Part shown: in pieces, positions 53,201-62,322 of the stretch
Position numbering within the stretch: the stretch's first letter is position 1
Layout: every line of letters begins with the position of its first letter
Assembly: GCA_022316685.1 (NCBI GenBank)
Contig: JAKJHU010000046.1
Coordinates: forward strand, 6,175,001-6,239,000
Reading direction: 5' to 3'
DNA length: 64,000 nt
Source: Progne subis subis
Lineage: Eukaryota > Chordata > Aves > Passeriformes > Hirundinidae
Notes under the pieces: generated by a model
Databases searched by the model: none
The model's input: the letters and a program-made list of their open reading frames with translations, nothing else
Told to the model about the DNA's origin: nothing
Made by a program: the position numbers and the translations under genes

Positions 53201-56200
53201 ATGAGGCTTTGTACAAATTCTTCTGCAGCTCAGGTTTTTTAAGGGCCACATTCCCGTTCTGCAGGCATGTTCACCTACCACAAGGACTCGCAGTGCCATT
53301 GGTTCAGCAGCTTTAAATGCGACAACTACTCAGAATTCCGACTGGTTGGAGCTGTATCCTTTTATGTCCGCTAGAATGTTCTGAACGACAACCAATCCAT
53401 GAGCTGGTGTGGGGATGAAATGAGGCACTGCCTCAAGCTCCTTCAGAGGTTGTATGTACACCTGTGTTACATTTTAAATGTATTTTTTTTTGAATATCAT
53501 TTAAGCAAGTGAACTAAAAATAGGAAGAAAATGGTGGTGCATGGGTACGTGGTATATTTTGCATCCAGAAAATGCTAAGCCAATATTAAACATGCAACTT
53601 TTTTGTGTATAAGTTGTAATTTTTTATGTACCTAAGCCTCTGAGTTTCTTTGAGTAAACATCAATGTGCCTGTGTCCATTAATACTTCATTTAAGTCCCC
53701 GTTGAGCAATATGTGGCTTTTTGCCTTTTTTATTACAAAATGGAAGTCACATGCTATTTTGAGCACAAGTTTATTTTCTAGGTTTTCTGTTGTGCTCATA
53801 AATGAAGATCTCAGACAAACAATTTATGATAGTATATGCTTATAACTCCACTGAGATGAGGTAATAGTGTCCATTTACTGATTGTAATTGGATCAGATGA
53901 TGGTTCTAAGTATTTTCTAACAGATCTGTTCTATTCTTGTGAGAAGCTGAATTGGGATAGTTTCAAATTTGTTTCATGGGATGCACTTAAATGGATGGGC
54001 TGTAGTACCAGTGCAGGTTTGTCTTCATGCTTTTAGATTTGTTTAAAAGAAACATTGCTTTATTGATCTTTCACTAGAAGATACTTATTTATCTTTCTCT
54101 TTTTCATAACAATACTTTAGAACATTTTTTGTAGAAATGCTTGTATAGAATATTATGAAGATTCTCAAGCATTCTGTCAATGTTCATCATTTGACCATGT
54201 CAACCACTGCTTAATTTTAATGAAAAACTGCATTTAAAATTCAGTCTAGAAGCAAAGAAATAATTTACATTCCTTCTGTTTTTTGAGCATGAATCTTAAA
54301 ATATGTTTTCCAAAGTACAAAAATATTAACAAAAATAAGTATGTGTCAGATTTGCCCTTAACTTTTGACATATGTAGCTTATGGGACTTGCTGTATATAA
54401 CAGCATCACCTTGGATATTCGTTTCCCACCTTGCTGTTACAAAAAATTATTGAGTCCTCCCATTGTTCCTTGTGATCATAACACACTTGTAGGCATCTGT
54501 GGTGTCACATTAGATGACCTGTTTCAGATTATGCCTGTAAGTATGACATTTTCTAAGAGGCAAAATTACTGATATAAAACCTGATTTATTTATATTTAAT
54601 GCTTGAGTTATGAACTGTTTGAAAGCAGCTTTTTTTTTCAGCACAGGCTGATAAAGTCTCCTTCTGATGAAAACAGAAAATCTGTGTTTTCTCACACAGC
54701 ATGCATTTTAAAAATACAGCTTTTTCCAAGATACTTTCTGTATAAAACAATACTTCTGTCATATCCTTGCAAAGTGCATCGCTTAGTTTTGTAGATTTAC
54801 TAAAGAGCTTTTACTCGTATTGTAGGAATTGGCACATGGACTAAGTGAACTTCTATCCTATGAAGGCAATGTTGAAGAGGATTTTTACTCAACCTTTCAG
54901 GTCATTAAATGCACAACTCTAAGTGGTTCTCAACCTTGTTCAGTGATTTTTTCCCAATGTTAGAGTGGCTGTGGAGTGGCTCATTGCTGTGTGATTGCTG
55001 ATTGTTTGGAGTATAATTGCACAGGGATCAGAGCTGGCTCCAGGAGCTGCTGGGTGTTCAGCGGTTGGCTCCATGGTCAGACTCTGAGCTGTTGTTCCCT
55101 GACAATGTAGGTGCATCCCAGGGCTCACCACCGGGGTCGCTTGGCCAGCTGCTGGTGCATTTCCAGCTCTTTGCTTTCCTTGACACCACCACCTTGCAAT
55201 CAGTGACCTGGCTTGTGAAATTCATCTGGCTGCAAGACAATCCCTTTTCTGTCTAACCCAGAAGATAGGCAAAGCTTACTTGGTTATTTTATGCATTTTG
55301 TCCAGGAAATTTCACTTCAGCAGTAGCCTGTACAATTCAGAGTTTTGCCTGACCTGTGTGCTGTAACTGCTATTTCAGTCGGGAAAGTCTTTTTCAATTA
55401 CTCATTGTTTCAGAACACACATACTAGTTAATGAAATTTCATATTGAAGATGCTTCTTAGTTCCTAGGTGAACTATAGCAGAGCAAATAACTTCTTAATT
55501 GTATTTGCTGCTCCTAGACTGTTCTTTTGTATGAAAAGCTTTATGGCTGCAGAGCCTGCAGGTCAGTTTGACATGCCACTATGTAACAGGGTCGATTTTT
55601 GCTCTTTGAATGCTAATTTTCTGAGCAATTTGTTGAAAATTGTAATATTTAACTTGTAAAAACATCCCAACCCTCAGAATTATAGCATGTGCTGAAGAGA
55701 GAGCGGCAGTACATGACATAATATAAGCTTTGTCATTTTTAATTATATTAATTTATTTTCCAGTGCTGACCTTGATTCCTCTTTTTCTGTAGGTTTTTCA
55801 GGAAGAATTTGGCGTTATAAAATCTTACAACTTAAAGCCAAATGGAGATAAAATTCCAGTCACAAATCGGAACAGGAAAGGTACTTCAGTGTATATTAAC
55901 TACACATGCTTTGCAGATTAAAGTTTCTCCTTTTTCTCCTTTCTATAAGCCTCTGCTTTCATTAACGAAGTGTGAAAATGAAATGGCTGTAGTTCTTTCT
56001 GGTATGCCTACCAATTTAATGGTATCTAAATTAAATGCATTCATTTTTCATATTCACTACAATTTTAGAAGGCAGAACAAGTGATTAAAATTATTATAAT
56101 GTAACTTTTTTTTTTTTTTTTAGAATATGTGCAGCTCTATGTTGATTTTCTTCTCAATAAATCAATCTACAAACAATTTGCTGCTTTCTATTATGGATTT

Positions 56201-59200
56201 CATAGTGTCTGTGCTTCATATGCATTATTGGTAAGAATAAAGTGAAGCATACCTCTTCACTTCTATTTCAAGTATTTGACAATGACTTGTCTAAATTAAG
56301 TTGCACTGGATGATTTTATGGTTTAGAAAGAATCTTGACTGATCAATAGATTTAATTAATCCAACATAAGTAGAAAAAATTAATCAGGTAATCAACTATT
56401 CTCTGTAGCATTTCATTGAAAAGAGACAAATAAAGCTCCAGAAGACAGGTTTATCACTATGTATTCACAGGCTCTCTTGTGAATGTTTACAAGGTCTCTA
56501 TGTATTCCTTGCATTTAGGAACTGCAGAACAACTGTGTCTGAGTGCTCCTGAGTGATTCCTCTGAAAACATCTATTGCTTTTTGCAGGAAGAACACTCAG
56601 TGAGGTTGAGATTAAACATTCTTCTATTTTCAGTCCTGTTTGGCTGTTGGAATGGACTTTTTTATCTTACAGCATCCCTGAGAAAGGAGAGAAAGTTTCA
56701 ATTTACTTGGGATTTTCTAAATTTCAGTGAAATTGGTGAATTGTGACACTTTGTAGCAAAGTGAGGTGTTCCCAGCTGCAGGGAAGGTTCTGGAAGGACA
56801 ATGAGACTCCATTGAAATGCCATGGCTTACTTCCATGCAACTTGATGTTGTAATAAATGAATAAGTAGGTTCTGCAGCTGTAATTTTAGTGGGTATTAAA
56901 TATGACTTATTGTTATAAGTATTTGCTTTGCACAACAGTGCGTACAACTTAGAGTCAAGTTCTGTCAGCCTCTGCTGCTCAGCTGCCCACACAGGACTTG
57001 TCAGTGCAAATGAGATGGAAGCTGAAATCAAAATTGACATCAAGACCCTCCCTCAGATTTCCATATGGACAAACTTCCTTTTCTTCCTGACCTCTTTGTG
57101 GTCTGGTCCCATGATAGGCAAGTCAGTGTAATAAATGTAAGAATGATGAAGTGAAGAACAAAATATGCTGAAATATTGTGTTATCCTCCAACTAACTTTC
57201 TACTGTATATGTCAGTAAGAGATTCTTCAAAGTGCTGAGGGAGTAATTTTTCTATAATCAGTACGTATCCAAGTTAGAGAATTACATTGAATGATATGCT
57301 GTTAACTGTAATGTAAAAATAAAAATTTAAGCTTAATCTAGTATCATAATTTCTCATCTTTTTTAAAAAAATTAAATATTTTGTCCTTGATTTATGGCAG
57401 CTACTTCGTCCAGAGGAGGTTGAAATTCTCGTCTGTGGTAGTCCTGAACTGGACATGTCTGCTTTACAGAGAAGTACCCAATATGAGGGCTACCAAAAAA
57501 CTGATCTGACTATACGGTAGGCCTGGGTTCTTATTCTGAGTTGAAAACATTATGGAATGTTACACTTCTAGCAGTAATCTCTTCAAGGATAATCTGGGAA
57601 TGACTGAAGTTCTAGAAACCTATTTCTAAATAAGACAAAGACATTACTAAATTGTCATAAGCAGGAAGAATTAGATCCTTAATGGTATGTGTTTACTGAA
57701 CATCCTTAAAAGATTATGGCCACACTGAAGTTTGAAAAGAAAAGCTCTAAATCCTGCATGTGAAATATCAGTACATTTTTTACTCAGTTCTCTTTGATAC
57801 TAAGGACATTTATATTAGTGAGTGGAAGGCATTTATATTTGTATAGATAAGTGGGTTGGGGCATCATTTGGCAAGATATCATTCCAAAATTAATAAAATA
57901 TTGTACTTGTCAATTCCTTGGGAATTTAACCTTGTATACTGGGGTCCTGCTGATATCCTATATATTAATTAAACTCTCAGTAAGTGGTATTCATCATGTA
58001 GTACTTGTGGTTTTATCATCTTCTTACTATTTTTTTTTAAATGTTGTATCTTGCAACATTTTCTTCTCCATCTGCCCTGAGCATAGATACTTCTGGGATG
58101 TAGTACTTGGATTTTCCCTGGACCTTCAAAAGAAGCTGCTACATTTTGCTACAGGAAGTGATAGGGTACCTGTGGGAGGAATGGCTGATCTGAATTTCAA
58201 GATTTCAAAGAGTGAAACATCCACTAATTGGTATGTAATATTTTCACTTTTTGAGGGTTTTTTCATTATTTTTTTTCCTGAGAGTCCTTGTTGCTCTTGA
58301 ATGTCTTTTTACAGAAGAGCAAATGAATGTACAGTGAAGGAACTGCATGGACTCCTTTAGTTTGCCTTGAAAATGTTATACCCACTTATTCATTGCATAA
58401 ATTTAAAAACCAAGGAAATTGTTTTTCCATTCAGTGTTTACATTTTAGGTTGGTAATTATTTATAGGGATTATTTACATGTTTTCAATTCAAATAAATTA
58501 TTTATTTAATCATTCCTAACATGACAGCTGACCTAATGAAAATATACCTTGAACTACCATGAATTTTTCTGAATTTTTTTACATTGATAGCATTATTTAT
58601 AGCAACCCAGTTAGTATTTTTTTAATTCTTAAGACTGGAGAAAGACAGTTTAAAGAATTTGAAAGCTGTATAGAAAAACTTGCTGCTCTGAAGCTCACCA
58701 TGAAGCAGTAATTACTGGCTTTGCCTGGATTTCTCAAACATTTAGAGTGATCAAAATACTTAAATGGAACTATGTTTTTCAAAGTCTGAATTTTGCTGGG
58801 TTTTCTCTGAAGAGCTAATCTAAAGGCAAAGCCATAATAAATTTTGAGGTTGCTTTAATTTATCTCATTACTGTGGTATTTCTACTGCTTTTCTCAATGA
58901 GGAAATAATTGGTTCCAGTAACATTAAAGGAACATGAAGGTCAGATGAAAAATTAAGAAAAATCAGTCAACATTGAATCAGTCTTTATATTTCTTCTGTA
59001 AATTGTTCTTAAAAATGTAGAAAATGTGTTTTGAAATAGTGTGCATTTAAACTGCTGTAGGTTCGTGTTTTGCAAGATAATTGTTGCTGTCAGACTGCCT
59101 GCACAGGGATAGATGTAGACACCATCATCATTTTTCTCACGCAATAGGATCAAGGAATTTAATAGCAATAAGAATTGGCAAATTAATAAAAGCTTCTCAA

Positions 59201-59960
59201 CTTTCCAGATTCTGAAGCCATGACTCCAGTCCAATTAATAGATCTTTGCTGACCCTTTTGAGCATGTTTGCCAATGATCAGTGGCCAAGTTGGTGCCATT
59301 CAAAAGACAGAGGGATGAAATTAAAAGAGACCTAGAGGGCTTTTTTTAAGTATGTGTGTCCAAATGTAATACATTTTTCAGTGTGTTTTCCAAATGGCAG
59401 GTTGAGCTTCAGCTCATTGTCTTTCTTCTGTCTCCCCCCCATCTTGTCCTCCTATCAGCTTGGAGGACAAGTCTATATCCTCAGGTGTGCCCTCCGTGTC
59501 ACTTTTGAGAACTTAAATGGCAGGAAATTCCTGTAGCTTTTTATTACCTGTGGCTCATCAAGTTAATCGGTTCTAGCGAGAAACAAAGTTTCCAGTGTTT
59601 CAGTCAGGCATTCCTTAGCCATATCTGCAATACATATATTCAAGCCCTCTCTCCACAGAAACTTGGAAGTGTTGGTATAGCTCAGACCAGAATTTGTGAA
59701 ATGTCGTTTTCCCAGCATTTCAGTCAGTTCTTCAGTTTCCCACTGAAGACTGTAAGGACCTGTTTTACCAGGCTGAACCCTGAGTTCTGTATTCTCACAG
59801 ACACAAAACTGAGGTTCTTCAAGATGTGTCTGTACCTGCTGCAGGACCCACCTTCATTTTCTATGCTGTGGATTCTGACTATACCCAGATTTTGTGTTTA
59901 GAGAAGTCATGTGGTACCTGGAGTTTCCAAAATCTGGAAGGGGATGTTTCCAACTTGACC

Positions 59961-59998
<38 letters not shown>

Positions 59999-60342
59999 AG
60001 GAGGGAGTTGCAGGCAAACAAATTCATCTGAGGTACTTATGACCAGAAGTGATGTTACTTGCATTCAACAGAACTTGAACCAATATTGGATAAAAATTAC
60101 TTTTAAAGGATTTCTTATTTAAGAAATGTTTAACTGAAAATGTGTAGGCAATTGGCAGTGTTCTGGTTCTATTGCATTATTCTTAAATGCGTTTTGCTGG
60201 GTATTTTTAAAATTATTTTAGGTTACCTGTGGCCCATACCTGCTTCAACCAGCTTTGTCTCCCTCCTTACAAGAACAAGAAGGAACTGAAGCAGAAGTTA
60301 ATCATTGGAATTTCAAATGCAGAGGGGTTTGGTCTGGAATAA
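29047..60342 (+). CDS. HECTD2: HECTD2, probable HECT-type E3 ubiquitin-protein ligase, complete coding region in 21 exons
   Basis: HECT ligases accept ubiquitin from an E2 enzyme as a thioester on a C-terminal-lobe cysteine and pass it to a substrate lysine. Joining the 21 exons listed below gives 2415 nt, or 804 residues plus TAA. All junctions are GT-AG and in phase. Residues 1-74 are low-complexity, with an acidic/lysine tract at 37-61. Residues 75-461 match the HECTD2-specific N-terminal region. Residues 462-804 are the HECT domain, opening with KVTFVGEAGLDMGGLTKEW and ending EGFGLE. The catalytic Cys772 lies in VAHTCFNQLCLPPY. Human HECTD2 is 776 residues; the extra length is all N-terminal, and starting at Met26 (29122) would give 779. 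No frameshift or internal stop was seen, so the gene appears intact. Identification rests on recalled similarity to human HECTD2 over nearly the full length; no database search was run. Confidence 0.96.
29269..33442 (+). other. HECTD2: HECTD2 intron 1
   Basis: 4.2 kb with GT-AG ends, GC-rich for its first few dozen bases and AT-rich after. It contains a 381-base stop-free stretch (30393-30773) without recognisable similarity and no identified mobile element. Confidence 0.85.
33443..33572 (+). CDS. HECTD2: HECTD2 coding exon 2
   Basis: Encodes residues 75-117 plus one base of codon 118. The acceptor is AATTACAG and the donor GTAAGA. It contains NQFSTFSNFI and PNIKN, matching the human order ISTFSSFI and FPNIKN. 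Intron 1 upstream is about 4.2 kb. Confidence 0.92.
35229..35255. repeat. GT/AT microsatellite in HECTD2 intron 2
   Basis: A short GT run passes into about 10 AT repeats. Confidence 0.95.
36870..37420 (+). mobile_element. Diverged avian LTR fragment in HECTD2 intron 2
   Basis: It shares the block order of the LTR at 21.2 kb: ACCCACCAACCTGCTCTG, CAACAGGACATGGGGAGAAA, GCTCATGGCTTAGGACTGGG, TTAATTTATTGCC, then ACAAAACTCAAAACACCTTC and a C/T-rich stretch. It is more diverged and its ends are uncertain. No viral coding sequence is attached. Confidence 0.6.
37617..37637. repeat. Poly(A) run of 21 in HECTD2 intron 2
   Basis: An uninterrupted A-run. It gives the adjoining open frame a poly-lysine stretch that is not a real protein feature. 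Confidence 0.95.
38044..38182 (+). CDS. HECTD2: HECTD2 coding exon 3
   Basis: Encodes residues 118-164 in part. The acceptor follows a TTTCTTTTAAG tract and the donor is GTAAGT, with codon 164 split after CA. Recognisable blocks are LCLDVRQKQRMSMD and KTVKDFQ. The middle is proline-rich (APFPPEPSLPI) and probably disordered. Confidence 0.93.
38728..39175 (-). mobile_element. CR1 LINE fragment in HECTD2 intron 3, antisense
   Basis: Read on the plus strand this is reversed CR1. The CTTCCTTATATCTCATCTAA and TTAAAGCCATTAGCCCTTGT blocks are the complement of the CR1 3' region, and near 39100 TGTCAGGTACAATTTACCCT with GTGAAGCCACACTGACTGTC is the reversed end of the CR1 reverse-transcriptase frame. 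It is decayed, with no long open frame. It lies about 550 bases after exon 3. Confidence 0.85.
39590..39692 (+). CDS. HECTD2: HECTD2 coding exon 4
   Basis: Encodes residues 164-198, including GDWKAVHNFYSTTFDSF, which matches human GDWKAVHDFYLTTFDSF. The acceptor is TTTCTCTAG and the donor GTATAA; it ends in phase 0. Confidence 0.94.
40555..40644 (+). CDS. HECTD2: HECTD2 coding exon 5
   Basis: Encodes residues 199-228, with NTIEDSGIDAKFVN and YDALLNT almost identical to human. The acceptor is AATTACAG, the donor GTAAGT, and it is phase 0 at both ends. The frame stays open past the donor to 40821, but similarity stops at the splice site. Confidence 0.94.
41189..41253 (+). CDS. HECTD2: HECTD2 coding exon 6
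   Basis: Encodes residues 229-250 in part (PQDVQKSVLKGIINGLLQEW). The acceptor is TTTTTTCATAG and the donor GTAATT; it ends in phase 2, splitting a Gly codon. Confidence 0.93.
42277..42322 (+). CDS. HECTD2: HECTD2 coding exon 7
   Basis: A short 46-nt exon encoding residues 250-265 (PRTKDDLRAYCILLQ). The acceptor is CTTTCATAG, the donor GTAAGA. Phase 2 in and phase 0 out fit both neighbours. Confidence 0.93.
43401..43510 (+). CDS. HECTD2: HECTD2 coding exon 8
   Basis: Encodes residues 266-302 in part, including STYVIYAHLLRQIAALTEAD and HHFLVHW. The acceptor TCTTTTTCAG is strong. The donor is GTAAAA, and codon 302 is split after AA. Confidence 0.94.
44931..45079 (+). CDS. HECTD2: HECTD2 coding exon 9
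   Basis: Encodes residues 302-352, including RLLQFISLRLFPAKPEEFPP and KCTWWIPSATKVLA. Two GT sites lie close together at the 3' end. Only the GTAGGT starting at 45080 keeps the frame into exon 10; using the next GT, four bases downstream, would create a stop. Confidence 0.92.
45319..45366. repeat. 15-base tandem repeat, three copies
   Basis: Three copies of a unit containing TGTCACAG and GATAAAA, in HECTD2 intron 9, followed by the inverted CCTGTGACA. Confidence 0.8.
46439..46562 (+). CDS. HECTD2: HECTD2 coding exon 10
   Basis: Encodes residues 352-393 in part, with YTDFYNSTLDHIDLMEEYH matching human exactly. The acceptor is TTTCTTTGTAG and the donor GTAAGA. Confidence 0.94.
47303..47399 (+). 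CDS. HECTD2: HECTD2 coding exon 11
   Basis: Encodes residues 393-425, including CQYPFIISIAAKKVIIQRDS. The acceptor is TCTCTTGTTAG, the donor GTAAGT, and it ends in phase 0. Confidence 0.94.
48284..48391 (+). CDS. HECTD2: HECTD2 coding exon 12
   Basis: Encodes residues 426-461 (VDKVSRRQKPDMN, then VRRTHLVSDSLDE), the segment leading into the HECT domain. The acceptor is TTCAAATAG, the donor GTAACA, and it is phase 0 at both ends. Confidence 0.94.
50223..50355 (+). CDS. HECTD2: HECTD2 coding exon 13, start of HECT domain
   Basis: Encodes residues 462-506 in part. It contains the family-diagnostic KVTFVGEAGLDMGGLTKEW and QIFHPDYG of the HECT N-lobe. The acceptor is TTTCACAATAG and the donor GTGAGT; it ends in phase 1. 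Confidence 0.96.
52188..52243. repeat. Two poly(T) runs in HECTD2 intron 13
   Basis: T-runs of about 18 and 16 separated by about 22 bases. Confidence 0.9.
52536..52565. repeat. 30-base near-perfect palindrome
   Basis: Arms of 14 bases (TCTTTAAAACAGAA and its exact complement) flank a two-base TG centre. It lies in HECTD2 intron 13, about 700 bases before exon 14. Confidence 0.9.
53265..53353 (+). CDS. HECTD2: HECTD2 coding exon 14 (HECT N-lobe)
   Basis: Encodes residues 506-535 (FTYHKDSQCHWFSSFKCDN, then EFRLVG). The acceptor is TTCTGCAG. The donor is GTATCCTTTT, the U12-type 5' splice-site consensus, unlike every other donor in this gene. Confidence 0.93.
53354..53363 (+). other. HECTD2: U12-type 5' splice site of HECTD2 intron 14
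   Basis: GTATCCTTTT directly after exon 14 matches the U12 (minor spliceosome) donor consensus GTATCCTTT at every position. The other HECTD2 donors here are ordinary U2-type. Confidence 0.9.
54354..54377 (+). other. HECTD2: U12-type branch point and acceptor of HECTD2 intron 14
   Basis: GCCCTTAACT (54354-54363) fits the U12 branch-point consensus TCCTTAAC, with the branch adenosine about 16 nt from the TAG at 54375-54377. As expected for a U12 intron, there is no long pyrimidine tract between them. Confidence 0.88.
54378..54536 (+). CDS. HECTD2: HECTD2 coding exon 15 (HECT N-lobe)
   Basis: Encodes residues 536-588, including LMGLAVYNSITLDIRFPP, CCYKKLLSPP and DDLFQIMP. It is preceded by the U12-type branch-point motif CCTTAAC, about 16 nt before the junction. 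The donor is GTAAGT; phase 0 at both ends. Confidence 0.95.
54826..54900 (+). CDS. HECTD2: HECTD2 coding exon 16 (HECT N-lobe)
   Basis: Encodes residues 589-613 (ELAHGLSELLSYEGNVEEDF). The acceptor is ATTGTAG. The donor CAG|GTCATT departs from consensus after the GT, but phase and homology with exon 17 fix it here. Confidence 0.93.
55793..55880 (+). CDS. HECTD2: HECTD2 coding exon 17 (HECT N-lobe)
   Basis: Encodes residues 614-643 in part (VFQEEFGVIKSYNLKP). The acceptor CTTTTTCTGTAG is strong. The donor is GTACTT; it ends in phase 1. Confidence 0.93.
56124..56230 (+). CDS. HECTD2: HECTD2 coding exon 18 (HECT domain)
   Basis: Encodes residues 643-678 (EYVQLYVDFLLNKSIYKQFA, then FYYGFHSVCAS). 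The acceptor has an unbroken T tract of about 16 before AG. The donor is GTAAGA; it ends in phase 0. Confidence 0.95.
57401..57516 (+). CDS. HECTD2: HECTD2 coding exon 19 (HECT domain)
   Basis: Encodes residues 679-717 in part (LLRPEEVEILVCGSPELDM, then LQRSTQYEGY). The acceptor is TTTATGGCAG and the donor GTAGGC; it ends in phase 2. Confidence 0.95.
58087..58230 (+). CDS. HECTD2: HECTD2 coding exon 20 (HECT C-lobe)
   Basis: Encodes residues 717-765 in part (YFWDVVLGFSLDLQKKLLHF, then GSDRVPVGGMADLNFKIS). The acceptor is GAGCATAG and the donor GTATGT; it ends in phase 2. The open frame continues into the intron, but similarity stops at the donor. Confidence 0.95.
59380..59996 (+). mobile_element. 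Possible retroposed sequence ending in A35
   Basis: About 580 bases of compositionally distinct sequence end directly in an A-run at 59962-59996. Broken open frames run through it (for example VPAAGPTFIFYAVDSDYTQ), which would fit an old transcript copy. I recognise no parent gene and found no clear target-site duplication, so the A-run may instead be a simple repeat. Confidence 0.25.
59962..59996. repeat. Poly(A) run of 35
   Basis: An uninterrupted A-run in HECTD2 intron 20, the longest homopolymer in the window. Confidence 0.97.
60222..60342 (+). CDS. HECTD2: HECTD2 coding exon 21, catalytic cysteine and stop
   Basis: Encodes residues 765-804 and the TAA at 60340-60342. LPVAHTCFNQLCLPPY carries the catalytic cysteine Cys772 (TGC at 60241-60243). 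The protein ends EGFGLE as in human. The codon across the junction reads TGG (Trp765), where recalled human HECTD2 has Cys. Confidence 0.96.
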
Positions 60343-62322
60343 GATTAAATACTCCAAGAACAGCATTTTTATGTAGCATTCACTCTCTTCTGATTGTGCC
60401 TTTAAGCTTTTCATTGTTATGTCTCTTGATACTGTGCCAGTTTTATCGCATTTAGACAATTTTTTTTAATTAAATATGAAGTGTATTTTTTTTTTCCTGA
60501 ATGGCAATACATTTGCTGCTTGCTTTGTCACAGAAAGTAGCTTTCTTTGTACAAAGAGCTCATCTGTTTGATAAATGAAACCCAACTAAGACAATTCCCA
60601 AGTTTTAGGTCTTTCTTAATAGCACTTTATCATTAATCATAATTCCTTTACATCAAGATATCTCACTGGGAGATAATATACAAAATATTTCTCTTTTAGT
60701 TAATCCAGTGGCAGAGTGTTTTCAATTAAGATTAATAATAGAAAAAATATAATATCAGCATGTAGCCATTTTTTTTTCCACAAAGGCAAATTGGAATTTT
60801 AGTCTTTATAAAATGTATGTAGTTTTATTATTTTGGTTTTCCTTCTTGGTGAAACCAGCTGTCTAAGAAGTATGTAAATAACTGCCTGTGAAGAAATAGG
60901 GTTTTGATAGTGCCATTTACTGCTAAAAAATTATTTTTTACGAATAAGAGGTTTTAGATGTTGTATATTCAGCTTTTACACTTGACTGTACAAGAGTGTT
61001 AAAAGGTATTTTTTCAGCTTGAGGGGATTCAAGTTCAAGCTACAGGTATTAAGGAATTTGTATGTTCATTCTTAACAGCAAATTAGCCAGATGTACTGTA
61101 GCATTATAGAAAACGAAAGTAGATATTTAAACTAAATTCCACATCTGGTGAAATGCTTTAGAAGAGAACTATATCCACTACGGGTGGAAAACTGATATAG
61201 TGTATCATGTTACCATTTTTTGCAGCAACTTTATTGAAAGTCTTAAATCAGCTGTGAAAAAAGTAAATATAATAACATTTCTGAAGAATGTTGCAACTTT
61301 AATTAACTTGGAAACCAGCATTTAAAAATGTTTTGTGTTTTTCACTGCACAAACTCCATGAAAAGAATTCTTGGTATGTCTTCTCTGAGTTAGTAAATTA
61401 GGTGGGGAAGAAATAGTTCTAAAATACTGGAATAATTGCAAGTCTGGGTTTTATTCATTAAATGGAAAGAATTTATCAGCATGCAGTATAGTATTTTTAA
61501 ATATGAACAACTGCTGTGTGTTCTGTAGATTTTTCTTTCAGCTGAATAAGGCCCAGATCATTTGAGACACTTCGGCATCTAATTTGTCAGCTTTCCCCAT
61601 TGACTTCTGCTGGGGCATGGATGCATAACTATCTTGTAGTGTCTGTACTCAAATACTATATTAGTCTTCTTTCTCTGTGTTATTTACATGCAATCAACAG
61701 AGTTACAAATCATGAACAACTTAACCTGTATAATTCATGCTTTCAAAGCTGTTCTGGATATTCTTCAGTAGGGATGTGTAAATTTTATTTTTTTTTTATT
61801 TCTCCTAAAAAATTTACTGGTGATTTTACTGTTCTGTTAAGGCAGAGATAAATATTAGGATATTTTAGAATATTTTACACTGTATTCATAGTGTTGTCAT
61901 TGAAACCAGTAATAAAATTTCCATTGGCTTTAGCCTGGAACTATACTAGGTTAGCACAAAGACTGCTAAAAGCAGCACTGAAAAATTTTGTATTTTTACA
62001 TAGTATCTCCCAAATGGAGGTTTTAATATAAATTTTAACTTGCAGGATTTCAGATGTTGAGAAATAAATTAAGCTGTCACTGTTGCACTGAATGAGCTAG
62101 ATAGCAGCAAGCAATGTTATATTTCTAACACCTGACTATGGATGTAAGTAAGAAACAAAGACCTACTGCCTTTCCTCTCTTTGTAGAATTGGATTCATGA
62201 AAGGTTGGCTTATGAATAAATATCTATACAGTTTATCTGAAAACATGGCAAATTAGCCAAAATATTTTTTTAAGGCTTAAACCCGCTTTTAATAACTATT
62301 TATCTACTATTGTTAAAATAAA
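60343..62322 (+). other. HECTD2: Probable 3' UTR of HECTD2
   Basis: About 2 kb of AT-rich sequence without coding signals follows the stop. AATAAA-type hexamers occur at 61911-61916, 62063-62068 and 62317-62322; the last is followed by a T-rich, TGTT-containing region and is a reasonable main site. An ATTAAA near 60470 could give a short form. Several ATTTA elements are present. The true end needs transcript data. Confidence 0.5.
62317..62322 (+). terminator. HECTD2: Candidate poly(A) signal AATAAA
   Basis: AATAAA followed within 15-50 bases by T-rich and TGTT sequence. Other hexamers upstream (61911, 62063) are alternatives. Confidence 0.4.

Larger units (their letters stand above)
50356..53264 (+). 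other. HECTD2: HECTD2 intron 13
   Basis: 2.9 kb. It includes two T-runs flanking about 20 bases (52188-52243), a 30-base near-perfect palindrome (52536-52565), and a moderately GC-rich 250-base stretch before exon 14 (53000-53260) that matches no repeat I know. Confidence 0.8.
53354..54377 (+). other. HECTD2: HECTD2 intron 14, U12-type
   Basis: 1024 bases, phase 0, with minor-spliceosome signals at both ends. AT-rich, no repeats recognised. Confidence 0.85.
54537..58086 (+). other. HECTD2: HECTD2 introns 15 to 19
   Basis: Introns of 289, 892, 243, 1170 and 570 bases. Intron 16 holds a GC-richer 250-base block (54990-55250) without known identity. The remainder is AT-rich with nothing recognised. 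Confidence 0.8.
58231..60221 (+). other. HECTD2: HECTD2 intron 20
   Basis: 2.0 kb. Its second half (about 59380-59960) is less AT-rich and runs into 35 consecutive A residues, giving the look of a polyadenylated insertion. The last 220 bases before exon 21 are AT-rich. Confidence 0.8.

Noticed and set aside
53019..53299. Three overlapping minus-strand open frames before HECTD2 exon 14
   Set aside because: They reflect a GC-richer intron stretch with few stops; the frames overlap each other and the last one crosses into exon 14 on the wrong strand.
57851..58300. 149-codon plus-strand open frame
   Set aside because: Only 58087-58230 is coding (HECTD2 exon 20). The rest is flanking intron that happens to lack stops.
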